Positions 9,101-16,363 of a stretch of 64,000 nucleotides of DNA are shown piece by piece. This stretch comes from an uncultured Planctomycetia bacterium (lineage in GTDB: Bacteria; Planctomycetota; Phycisphaerae; Phycisphaerales; SM1A02): the NCBI GenBank assembly GCA_937871505.1, contig CALMPF010000057.1, forward strand, positions 89,005 through 153,004, written 5' to 3'. Made by a program: the position numbers and the translations under genes. The first letter of the stretch is position 1. The number at the start of each line of letters is the position of its first letter. Under the pieces are notes generated by a model that did not search any database, had not been told where the DNA came from, and worked only from the letters and a program-made list of their open reading frames with translations.

Positions 9101-10873
9101 ATGACGCTGGTCGCTTCGAGCGGCGAGCGCCCTCGGAACCTCGACATGCCCAACGGAGCTCTCCAGTGCTCGAGGGCGGAGTGGCTTGTCCATCGATGGA
9201 CGGCGGAATGGCTCGCGCGCCGGAACCCGCCGAGTGCGGCGGCCCACGGGGCGGCGGCCGAGTGGTGGTGGACGAGAACCGATCGGAGGGGGGCGATCGC
9301 GTGGGAGGATGCGTGGGAGGCGCTGATGCACTGGATCGCCGCGGGCATGTGGGAGCGCGTCGATGCCCTCGGCGAGTCGATGTTCTGGCATCGAGCTCAG
9401 CTCGGACAGAGCGTCGCGGCGATCGAGGTCGCCGAGGCGGTCATCGCCGCTCGCCCCGCGGCGGACGCGAGTGCCTTCTTCTGGCGGGGATTGGTTCTTC
9501 AGGAGGGTCTCTCGCATCGGCGCGCGGATGAGCTGCTTCCTCGTGCGGTCGGACTTGCTGCGGAGGTCGCGGCCGCCGCATCCGCCGAGCCTGGCTCAGG
9601 CGCGCTCGGCCGTGCGCACGCCGCCATCACTTCGCTCGTTGGCGACCTGTACCGCGCACTGGGTCAGGGTGAGGCGGCGCGGAGCGCCTACGAGTCGGCG
9701 TTGTCGATCCGCGATCGTCGGGCGAAGTCCGAGCCTGATCGTGCGGACTACCAGCGTGACCTTTCGGTGTCGTACGAGCGGATGGGCGACCTGTACAGCG
9801 CGCTGGGTCAGGGTGAGGCGGCGCGAAGCGCGTACCAGTCGGCGTTGTCGATCCGCGAGCGTCTGGCGAAGTCCGAGCCTGATCGTGCGGACTACCAGCG
9901 TGACCTTTCGGTGTCGTACGAGCGGATGGGCGACCTGTACAGCGCGCTGGGTCAGGGTGAGGCGGCGCGAAGCGCGTACCAGTCGGCGTTGTCGATCCGC
10001 GAGCGTCTGGCGAAGTCCGAGCCTGATCGTGCGGACTACCAGCGTGACCTTTCGGTGTCGTACGAGCGGATGGGCGACCTGTACAGCGCGCTGGGTCAGG
10101 GTGAGGCGGCGCGAAGCGCGTACCAGTCGGCGTTGTCGATCCGCGAGCGTCTGGCGAAGTCCGAGCCTGATCGTGCGGACTACCAGCGTGACCTTTCGGT
10201 GTCGTACGAGCGGATGGGCGACCTGTACAGCGCGCTGGGTCAGGGTGAGGCGGCGCGAAGCGCGTACCAGTCGGCGTTGTCGATCCGCGAGCGTCTGGCG
10301 AAGTCCGAGCCTGATCGTGCGGACTACCAGCGTGACCTTTCGGTGTCGTACGAGCGGATGGGCGACCTGTACAGCGCGCTGGGTCAGGGTGAGGCGGCGC
10401 GAAGCGCGTACCAGTCGGCGTTGTCGATCCGCGAGCGTCTGGCGGAGTCCGAGCCTGATCGTGCGGACTACCAGCGTGACCTCGCGGCCTCGTACGAGCG
10501 GATGGCGACCGTCGAGCCCTCCAAGGCAGGCGCCTGGCTTGAGCCCGCCCTCGCGATCCGCTGCGCGGCGGTCGAGCGCGAGCCGGAGAACGTGGTGGTG
10601 CGGCGCGAGCTGGCGATCGTGCTGATTCAGTGCGGCCACGCGACGCAGTCGGAGCTGGCCCTGCGCAGCGGCGCCGCGATCCTCATCGAGCTCCGGCGCG
10701 CCGGGGTGTTGGAGGCGCGGTACGTGCCCCTCTCGGAGGAGCTCGAGGCTCAATTCGGGTCGGCCCACCCCGGCGCCCACCCCGATGCTCACCCCGAAGC
10801 CCAACCCGGAACGCACGCAGCAACCCGCTCCGGTCCGGCGGCGGGGGGGGCGCGGGGCGGGGGCGCGGTGTGA
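6176..10873 (+). CDS. TIR-CHAT-STAND NTPase-TPR protein (NLR-like)
   Basis: A protein of 1565 residues with four modules. Residues 31-125 form a TIR domain (start RVYLVHRQADSALAESIAAF); W99 and E103 match the W-x-x-x-E arrangement that carries the catalytic Glu of TIR NADases. Residues of about 300-560 form a CHAT domain, a caspase-like cysteine protease: PWEAL, then His419 in HLCAHGG and Cys461 in LSACQSG give the expected catalytic dyad. Residues of about 600-880 form a STAND/NB-ARC-like NTPase with Walker A GQGGVGKST (628-636), Walker B LLLLLDNFE (Asp724) and ATSRY as a sensor-like motif. Residues 1156-1443 are six 48-residue TPR-like repeats, followed by a Gly/His/Ala-rich tail. In known STAND immune proteins the repeats sense, the NTPase oligomerises and the N-terminal domain acts. 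Here two possible effector domains sit in one chain. A defence or cell-death role is inference. Confidence 0.85.
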   Translation: MTERESSEASGGRSVEAPGAESGGVRDRPPRVYLVHRQADSALAESIAAFLREAGIDCWFDGWEILGGDQFVAKMDLGLKQADGGLILLTEQGVGTGTWSSEEFAALMRKVVEERERVPRPFLIPIEAGRAPDMPEFLRTRSPIPAANRDAIADAILRHCGLRGPKAPPLGRIAPQERAALIEIELQRSGDEVSTRLLIAAPQPQQARERGEDRASEADAAQSASTHGGRLSAAEIDALHDELLLRHAVTRDAPEASLALRVDRNERIQRVGERLAGLLGPEGVERLGQALALTSRAGDATVIVRSQDPALLCLPWEALIVGALGPIGILPRTTIVRAVDVDRARPPVEYPGPLRVLVAIAAPDDDLDHRRESQVIVDAVEGLNAYGARVAFADEGGTREALRAQLDAGSHHVLHLCAHGGRGVLQFEGADGSPDPITPSGLAELLLGCRNPPSLVVLSACQSGAIGDADGGGGDAAHRAFAPALIAAGVPAVVAMHGAVSDGYATELARCFYLELARGSDPVPASALARARVAVERERVGAQRRGIESRAAIPEFTTPAAYGAAQAPVTALFDITRPGEPASAAAPLVPIPGLAVRPLGYAVGRRDLARRLRRLVCHADSRGAVIWGQGGVGKSTLATSLAQSLRRDGWIVAAVVGGCAISTIGTAVARAWAEQGDGGRSREDDQRRRSRYESLRRAELRSDDDNLADLRVLLAEERLLLLLDNFESNQFGGRPPSPPPSATSTDPAATASACGVEASPPSESIPSELAKRLGELACAARRGAIVATSRYRVPEIDGWLEHVDAATPLTPIQVRQFVWRLEGLLALKPSDRQSLLERLGGHPRAIEFADTLLRPRHADRAGAVVKEIERRIETLARSTVDALMRDRPADGARTDRAVEWATRLAAEDVQLEALIEAMTPFDRRVLSALALYRRGVPGGASWDVLVAEGPPGELVQLDRSQQLCRIEESIGRLHEMTLVASSGERPRNLDMPNGALQCSRAEWLVHRWTAEWLARRNPPSAAAHGAAAEWWWTRTDRRGAIAWEDAWEALMHWIAAGMWERVDALGESMFWHRAQLGQSVAAIEVAEAVIAARPAADASAFFWRGLVLQEGLSHRRADELLPRAVGLAAEVAAAASAEPGSGALGRAHAAITSLVGDLYRALGQGEAARSAYESALSIRDRRAKSEPDRADYQRDLSVSYERMGDLYSALGQGEAARSAYQSALSIRERLAKSEPDRADYQRDLSVSYERMGDLYSALGQGEAARSAYQSALSIRERLAKSEPDRADYQRDLSVSYERMGDLYSALGQGEAARSAYQSALSIRERLAKSEPDRADYQRDLSVSYERMGDLYSALGQGEAARSAYQSALSIRERLAKSEPDRADYQRDLSVSYERMGDLYSALGQGEAARSAYQSALSIRERLAESEPDRADYQRDLAASYERMATVEPSKAGAWLEPALAIRCAAVEREPENVVVRRELAIVLIQCGHATQSELALRSGAAILIELRRAGVLEARYVPLSEELEAQFGSAHPGAHPDAHPEAQPGTHAATRSGPAAGGARGGGAV
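9641..10504 (+). repeat. Six 144-bp in-gene repeats encoding TPR-like units
   Basis: Units start at 9641, 9785, 9929, 10073, 10217 and 10361. Each encodes 48 residues running from GDLYSALGQGEAARSAYQSA through LSIRERLAKSEPDRADYQRD to LSVSYERM. Units 2 to 5 appear identical at the DNA level, including synonymous positions. Unit 1 differs by a few residues (R for S, E for Q, DRR for ERL), and unit 6 differs at LAE and LAASYERM. The two-helix pattern with small residues at conserved positions fits TPR repeats. Confidence 0.9.
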
Positions 10874-10902
10874 GCGCTCGGCAGACCGCGGGCGGGCTGA
10901 GA

Positions 10903-10939
10903 GGGGCAGTGGGGGGCAATGGGGGGGGCAACGGGGGCG
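10903..10939 (+). other. Predicted G-quadruplex in the leader of the response regulator
   Basis: Five runs of three to six G are separated by four-base or one-base spacers (pattern G4-CAGT-G6-CAAT-G6-CAAC-G5-C-G3). It lies 30 nt after the TIR-CHAT stop and about 50 nt before the ATG at 10990, on the coding strand, so it would be present in any read-through RNA. Confidence 0.55.
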
Positions 10940-10989
10940 GGCAGTCGGGACAGGCGCGCCGCGGGCACCCCCTACGATCGCCGCTCCCG

Positions 10990-12369
10990 ATGACGCAGAA
11001 CAGTCCCCAGCCGGTCCACGCCCAGGTCCTGATCGTCGATGACGAGCTGGATCATGCCGAGGTGATGGCCGAGGCGCTGCGGAAGCCGGGGCACATCTGC
11101 ACGATCGTCGGGTCGCTGCGCGAAGCGGAGGAGGAGCTTCGGCATGGCGTCTTCGACGTGATCGTCACCGACCTGGTCATGGAGACCGAGACGGCGGGGC
11201 TCCGTGTCCTCGCCCTCGCGAAGGAGACCCAGCCGGAGGCGGAGACGATCATGGTCACCGCCCACGGCGACGTGCCGACGGCCAAGGCGGCGATCCAGGG
11301 AGGGGCGTATGACTTCATCGAGAAGCCGCTCGATCTCGATGTCTTCCGGAACCTCGTCCACCGGGCGGCGCAGACCGTGGTCCTGCGGCACCAGAACTCC
11401 TCGCTGCGCGGCCAGGTCGAGAGCGCGTTCGGGTTCGAGGGGATCATCGGAACCTCGCAGGCGATCCGCAACGTCGTCCAGTCGATCCGGCAGGTCGCGC
11501 CGAGCAACCTGCCGGTCCTCATCCTCGGCGAGAGCGGGACCGGCAAGGAGCTGATCGCCGCGGCGATCCACAGGCACTCCAAGCGCGCCGACCGGCGCTA
11601 CGTCACCTTCAACGCCGCAGGGCAGGCCGAGAGCCTGCTCGAGGATCAGCTCTTCGGGCACGTCCGCGGGGCCTTCACCGGCGCCGACCGCGACCGCGAG
11701 GGGGTCTTCGAGTACGCCGACCGGGGCACGCTCTTCCTCGACGAGCTCGGCGACATGCCGCTGGGGATGCAGGCGAAGCTTCTCCGGGTGCTCGAGAGCG
11801 GCGAGATCGTGCGCCTCGGCGCCAACCAGCCGCGCCGGACCGACGTGCGCTTCATCTCGGCGACCAACCGCGATCTGCGCTCGATGATCGCCGCGGGCAC
11901 CTTCCGCGAGGATCTCTACTTCCGCGTGCGCGGCGCCGAGATCGCGGTTCCGCCGCTGCGGGCGCGGCGCGAGGATGTTCCCGTCCTCGTCAACCACGCG
12001 CTGGGGCGCTTCAGCGCCGAGCTCGGGCGCCCGCGTCCGGAGATCACGCCGCCCGCGATGATGCGGCTGGTCGCCTACGACTGGCCGGGAAACGTGCGCG
12101 AGCTCCTCAACGTCGTCCAGCGGATGGTGGTGATGGGCTCCGGCGAAACCCTCGACCTGCGCGACGTGCCCGAGGAGATCAAGGCGGGGGATGCCGAGGA
12201 CCTTCCGGAGATCCCCAGCCTCGCCGGGGTCGGCCTCGAGCGCCTCGAGAAGGAGGCGATCCGGCAGACGCTGGGAATGACCGGCGGCAACCGCGAGCAG
12301 ACCGCGCGCATGCTCGGCATCGGGGAGCGGACGCTCTACCGCAAGCTCAAGGAGTACGGGCTGCGATAG
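10990..12369 (+). CDS. Sigma-54-dependent response regulator (NtrC/AtoC type)
   Basis: A protein of 459 residues in the standard three-domain order. The receiver domain (about 10-125) has the acidic pair in VLIVDDE, phospho-acceptor Asp61 in VIVTDLVME and Lys in FIEKPLD. The AAA+ domain has Walker A GESGTGKE near residue 180, GAFTGA at 227-232 (sigma-54 contact loop), Walker B GTLFLDELGD and the R-finger region. The C-terminal Fis-type helix-turn-helix ends MLGIGERTLYRKLKEYGLR. It should activate promoters used by sigma-54 RNA polymerase. No partner histidine kinase is adjacent. It follows the TIR-CHAT gene on the same strand after 116 nt, so shared transcription is possible but unproven. The ATG at 10990 is the first start that places the receiver domain at the N-terminus. 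Confidence 0.93.
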   Translation: MTQNSPQPVHAQVLIVDDELDHAEVMAEALRKPGHICTIVGSLREAEEELRHGVFDVIVTDLVMETETAGLRVLALAKETQPEAETIMVTAHGDVPTAKAAIQGGAYDFIEKPLDLDVFRNLVHRAAQTVVLRHQNSSLRGQVESAFGFEGIIGTSQAIRNVVQSIRQVAPSNLPVLILGESGTGKELIAAAIHRHSKRADRRYVTFNAAGQAESLLEDQLFGHVRGAFTGADRDREGVFEYADRGTLFLDELGDMPLGMQAKLLRVLESGEIVRLGANQPRRTDVRFISATNRDLRSMIAAGTFREDLYFRVRGAEIAVPPLRARREDVPVLVNHALGRFSAELGRPRPEITPPAMMRLVAYDWPGNVRELLNVVQRMVVMGSGETLDLRDVPEEIKAGDAEDLPEIPSLAGVGLERLEKEAIRQTLGMTGGNREQTARMLGIGERTLYRKLKEYGLR

Positions 12370-12386
12370 CCTGCCCTCTCCAGCCG

Positions 12387-14042
12387 GTGTCGCTGCTCTC
12401 CCGCTACATCCTCGTCGAGGTGGTCAAGGTCATGCTGCTCGCCTGCGGCGTGCTCGTGGCCGTCATCGCCTTCGGCGCCGCGATCAGGCCGCTGGCGCAG
12501 AACCTCCTCGGGCCCTTCGATCTGGTGAAGTACGTCGCGCTGGCGTCGGTGCCGATGCTCCAGTTCGCGCTGCCCTTCGCGGCAGGCTTCGCCTCGACGA
12601 TCGTGCTCCACCGGATGGCCAGCGACAACGAGATCCAGGCGATGTCGCTCAGCGGCCTGAGCTACCGGCGCATCCTGCGGCCGATCACGCTGCTGGGGGC
12701 GCTGCTCGCGGGCGTGATGCTCGTGCTGGTCCTCGCGGTCGTCCCGCAGTTCTGGATCATCATCCGCGACACGCTCACCCGCGACGCCACCCGGCTCTTC
12801 ATCGCCACCGTCGAGGATGGCCGCGCCTTCAGCAGCGAGCGGCTCCAGATCTTCGCGGACGAGATCCGCGAGGTCCCTCCGCCGCCGGGGGGCGAGGCGA
12901 GCTCGCGCCTGCTCATGGCCGGCGTCGTCGCGATCGAGCGCGGCCACGATGGATCGCTTCAGACCGAGTTCACGGCGGAGCTGGCGACCGTCGACGTCTA
13001 CCGGCTTCCTGAAGGGACCTTCCTCAAGCCGGCGCTGCTCGATGCGACGATCTACCGCGACGCCGACGCGGCGCTGATCCGCGTGCCCCGCGCCGAGCCG
13101 GACGCCGTCCGCATCGCCGGGCGCGGCTTCGCGGAGCCGAAGTTCATGACGCTCAACCAGATGGCCTCGGCGCTCGCCCGCCCGGCGCGATACGGCCCGA
13201 TCGCGGAGCGCCGCGAGGGACTGGCGCGGGTGCTCCGCACCGCCTCGACGTGGCGCGCCATCGACGCCGCGCTCGACGCGCGCGGCGGCGAGGGAGCGCT
13301 GCGGCTCGAGGACGCCCTCGGTCGGCGACACTACGAGATCCGCGGCGGCCGGCTGCGCGGCGACCGGATCCGCCCGCGCTCCGGCGACGCCATCCGCGTG
13401 ACCGAGTTCGTCGAGGGCGCCGCGACGCGGGAAGCGACCGCGTCGGAAGCGCGGGTCGTCGTCGCCGAGGGCCGCGTGGATCAGCGGCCGCTGGTCGAGC
13501 TGCTCTTCGTCGATCCCGTGGCGCGGCCGGTCGAAGCGGCGGCCTCGGATGCGGTGCCGCGCTGGCCGCCGCGACTTCCGGCGCTGCATCTGACGGTGCC
13601 GACCGAGGCGGTGACGCTGGTCGAGGAAGGGGACCTCGCCTCGAGCTACGCGGCGCTGATCGAGGACGTCGAGCGCGGTCCTGGCCCGGCTTCGGCCCTC
13701 GCCGAGGAGGCGCGGCGCTGGGCGAAGGCGATCGACGACGAGCAGCGCCGTCTCGAGCGCGACATCCTCGCCCGCGCCACCCAGCGCGTGGCGCTCGCCC
13801 TCTCGGCGCCGCTGCTGCTCCTGCTCGGCGCGGTCCTCGCGATCTGGCGCCGCAGCTCGACCCCGCTGGAGATCTACGCCATCGCCTTCGTCCCTGCGAT
13901 CATCAACGTCCTGCTCATCTCCAGCGGCGAGCAGATGCTCAAGGGAGGGCGGCTCGTCACCGGCGAGCTGGTCGCCTGGAGCGGCAACGCCGTGCTCGCG
14001 CTCGTCGTCGCGCTCGCGTGGTGGCGGATGGGCCGTCACTGA
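12387..14042 (+). CDS. lptF: LptF-family lipopolysaccharide export permease
   Basis: A protein of 551 residues, longer than typical LptF (about 370). It has the family plan of three N-terminal transmembrane helices (YILVEVVKVMLLACGVLVAV onward), a large periplasmic jelly-roll region, and three C-terminal helices. The segment MASDNEIQAMSLSGLSYRRI is the cytoplasmic coupling helix that contacts the ATPase LptB. The enlarged middle (about residues 150-440) accounts for the extra length. It starts with GTG, 17 nt after the regulator stop. The partner permease lptG follows after a short repeat-bearing gap. Together they would form the inner-membrane LptB2FG complex that moves LPS to the outer membrane; lptB is not in this window. 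Confidence 0.87.
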   Translation: MSLLSRYILVEVVKVMLLACGVLVAVIAFGAAIRPLAQNLLGPFDLVKYVALASVPMLQFALPFAAGFASTIVLHRMASDNEIQAMSLSGLSYRRILRPITLLGALLAGVMLVLVLAVVPQFWIIIRDTLTRDATRLFIATVEDGRAFSSERLQIFADEIREVPPPPGGEASSRLLMAGVVAIERGHDGSLQTEFTAELATVDVYRLPEGTFLKPALLDATIYRDADAALIRVPRAEPDAVRIAGRGFAEPKFMTLNQMASALARPARYGPIAERREGLARVLRTASTWRAIDAALDARGGEGALRLEDALGRRHYEIRGGRLRGDRIRPRSGDAIRVTEFVEGAATREATASEARVVVAEGRVDQRPLVELLFVDPVARPVEAAASDAVPRWPPRLPALHLTVPTEAVTLVEEGDLASSYAALIEDVERGPGPASALAEEARRWAKAIDDEQRRLERDILARATQRVALALSAPLLLLLGAVLAIWRRSSTPLEIYAIAFVPAIINVLLISSGEQMLKGGRLVTGELVAWSGNAVLALVVALAWWRMGRH

Positions 14043-14088
14043 GCCTCCCCCGCGCCGTGCGCGCCGCGGCGACTCCCAGTCCTCCCAG

Positions 14089-14153
14089 CCAGTTCGACCG
14101 GCCAGTTACCCCGGCCAGTCACCCCAGCCAGTCACTCCAGCCAGTCACCCCAC
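14089..14153 (+). repeat. 13-bp tandem repeat between lptF and lptG
   Basis: Five imperfect units of CCAGTCACCCCAG lie head to tail (starts 14089, 14102, 14115, 14128, 14141), with further decayed copies on either side. They fall in the lptF-lptG spacer, outside both coding regions. Confidence 0.8.
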
Positions 14154-14294
14154 CAGCCGGTCCGCAGTCGGTCGCTTCGATCGGCCGACCCGCACGCTCC
14201 CTCCGCTTCCCGTACCGCCTCTCGTAGCCGCTCGCCCGCAGCCCGGATGGCGCTCGCCGCAGGCGTCCGAGCCGGAGGGCTTCCGCGAATCACC

Positions 14295-15446
14295 GTGACC
14301 ATCGTCGACCGTCACATCGCCTTCAGGTTCCTCTGGAACTTCCTGGTGCTCTTCGCGCTGCTCTTCGTCTTCGCGATCGCCATCGACGTGATCCTCCAGC
14401 TCGACCGTTTCATGGAGGCCGCGGAGGCGGCCGTGGGCCGGGGCGACTATCCGGGACTTCCCGCGGCGCTGCTCGCGGCGGTCTTCAACTTCCACGGTCC
14501 GCGCATCTTCCAGTTCTACGCCTATCTGCTCGGACTCGTCAGCGTGGCGGCGATGGGGTTCACGCTCGCGCAGATGCACCGTCACCGCGAGCTCCTGGCC
14601 CTGCTCGCGGCGGGGGTGAGCCTGCCGCGGATGGCGCTGCCGATTCTCGCGGTCGGAGTGGGCCTGAACGCGATCCAGGTGGTGAACGCCGAGCTTGTGG
14701 TGCCCCGCCTTGCCGCGCTGCTCAGCCGCGAGCACTCCGACATCCTGGCGCCGGGCGTGAGGAGCTTCCCGATTCCGCTCACGCCCGACGGCGAGGGGCG
14801 CCTCGTCGCGGCCGAGTCGTTCGATCCGACGGCATGGCGGATGACCGGTCTGCTGGTGATCGAGCGGGACGAGCGCGGGTCGCTGCTGCGGCGCGTCGTC
14901 GCCGAGAGCGCCACGTGGGATCCTCGCTTCCGCTCGTGGCGGCTCGAGAACGGCCGGGCGATCGCCCGCGCAGCAGGCCCTGACGGAGCCGGTCTCGACC
15001 CGCGCGCCGCGGAGCTCGGGGGCGCCGCGAGCGTCGTCGCCGAGCCGGTCGGGAGCGTGGAGACGCCGCTCGATCCCGACGCGATCTCGGTGCGCCGCTC
15101 CGCCCCGTATGCCCAGATGCTCAGCGTCGCGCAGCTTCGCAGGCTCGAGCGCAGCGGCGGCGTCGACCGCGGGACCGTGCAGCGGGCGACGTGGGGCCGC
15201 TTCGCGACCGCGCTGGCGAACCTGGTCATCCTGGTGCTGGCCATGCCGAGCTTCCTGCTGCGCGAGCCGGCGAACCTGCTCCGTCAGGCGGTGAGCTGCT
15301 CGGCGCTGGCGATCGCGGCGACGCTCCTGGTGCTCGTCGGACTGACCATCGCGCTCCCGGGCGTCCCCACGGTGGTCTCCGTCTTCGCGCCGGTCGCCAT
15401 CCTCGCCCCGGCCGCGCTCGGGCGCCTGCTCGGCGTGCGGACGTGA
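14295..15446 (+). CDS. lptG: LptG-family lipopolysaccharide export permease
   Basis: About 383 residues, normal for LptG. The N-terminus VTIVDRHIAFRFLWNFLVLF matches the usual LptG opening (short tail, Asp-Arg-His/Tyr, first helix). Helices follow near 15-40, 65-90 and 105-130; HRHRELLALLAAGVSLPRM is the coupling helix for LptB. A periplasmic beta domain and three C-terminal helices follow, ending at LLGVRT. The GTG at 14295 is preferred because it gives the family N-terminus; an ATG at 14247 would add 16 residues. It pairs with the preceding lptF and is expected to work in the same LptB2FG transporter. Confidence 0.85.
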   Translation: MTIVDRHIAFRFLWNFLVLFALLFVFAIAIDVILQLDRFMEAAEAAVGRGDYPGLPAALLAAVFNFHGPRIFQFYAYLLGLVSVAAMGFTLAQMHRHRELLALLAAGVSLPRMALPILAVGVGLNAIQVVNAELVVPRLAALLSREHSDILAPGVRSFPIPLTPDGEGRLVAAESFDPTAWRMTGLLVIERDERGSLLRRVVAESATWDPRFRSWRLENGRAIARAAGPDGAGLDPRAAELGGAASVVAEPVGSVETPLDPDAISVRRSAPYAQMLSVAQLRRLERSGGVDRGTVQRATWGRFATALANLVILVLAMPSFLLREPANLLRQAVSCSALAIAATLLVLVGLTIALPGVPTVVSVFAPVAILAPAALGRLLGVRT

Positions 15447-15793
15447 TCGGGCGGGTCGTCGGCGCGGATCGTGGGCCTGGCCTCGTTCCGCCGGGCTCGG
15501 CGCCGCGAGCGCGCTGCGCGCGGACGCTCGCGTCGGCGCTGAGCAGAACTCCCGGACCGGCGACGGCGACTTCGCGGCGCCGGCGTCGGTGGCGCGAGGA
15601 GCGGCGGCACCGGCGACTGAGTCGCTGCGCGGGAGCCCCCAGAGCCCGAGAGCGCCAGCCCCCGGAGCCCCCGCCCTCCGCGGGACGTCGGCGCCGCTTC
15701 CTCGTATGCTGCCAGCGTTGCGAGCTGCGGCCTCCGAAGGGCGGCGACCGCGACGCCATCCGTGCGACTGCATCCTTCGGACCCGAGCGACCC
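15447..15793. other. Intergenic stretch upstream of nrdR
   Basis: There is no gene, hairpin with T-tract or clear promoter. The open frames crossing it are Arg/Ala-rich and run on from lptG or into nrdR in the wrong frame. It presumably contains the nrdR promoter. Confidence 0.45.
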
Positions 15794-16363
15794 GTGATCT
15801 GCCCGTACTGCTCCACCGACGACGACAAGGTGATCGACAGCCGCGCCTCGGATGGCGGCGAGTCGATCCGCCGCCGCCGCATCTGCAACGCCTGCGGAAA
15901 GCGCTTCACGACCTACGAGCGGGTCGAGAAGACGGCGCGCCTGATGGTGGTCAAGCGCGACGGCTCGCGCGTCCCCTTCGATCCCGAGAGCATCCTGCGC
16001 GGGGTCCAGGCCGCCTGCGGCAAGCGGCCGATTCCGGAAGACGCCAAGCGCGAGGTGCTCCGCGCCGTCGAGGATGAGGTCCATCGCGAGTTCGAGCGCG
16101 AGGTTGCCAGCGCCGAGATCGGGCGCCGGGTCGCGTCGAAGCTGCGCGGTCTCGATCAGGTCGCGTACATCCGCTTCGCGAGCGAGTACTACGGCTTCGG
16201 CTCGCTCGAGGACTTCCTCGCGGAGATCGACGAGCTTGCCCAGCGGCCCGGCCCGCCGCGCAACCATCCCGAGCTCTTCACCAGCGTCCCCGCCGACGCG
16301 CCGACGCGCGACGCGGGCGCCGCCCGCAGCGATGCGGAGGCGGCGCGCAGCGGCAGGGCATGA
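15794..16363 (+). CDS. nrdR: Transcriptional repressor NrdR
   Basis: A protein of 189 residues: an N-terminal zinc ribbon (Cys3, Cys6, Cys31, Cys34 in CPYC and CNAC) followed by an ATP-cone domain (about residues 49-139, starting VVKRDGSRVPFDPESILRGV). NrdR senses ATP/dATP and represses ribonucleotide reductase genes. The start is GTG at 15794, since NrdR proteins begin immediately before the first CPYC. After the ATP cone there is a lineage-specific tail of about 40 residues, Ala/Arg-rich and probably disordered. The stop overlaps a possible ATG of the next gene (ATGA). No nrd gene is in the window. Confidence 0.95.
   Translation: MICPYCSTDDDKVIDSRASDGGESIRRRRICNACGKRFTTYERVEKTARLMVVKRDGSRVPFDPESILRGVQAACGKRPIPEDAKREVLRAVEDEVHREFEREVASAEIGRRVASKLRGLDQVAYIRFASEYYGFGSLEDFLAEIDELAQRPGPPRNHPELFTSVPADAPTRDAGAARSDAEAARSGRA

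Noticed and set aside
9641..10504. Regular 144-bp repeats as a possible CRISPR or satellite array
   Set aside because: There are no spacers. The repeats are contiguous, in frame and encode TPR-like helices inside one protein.
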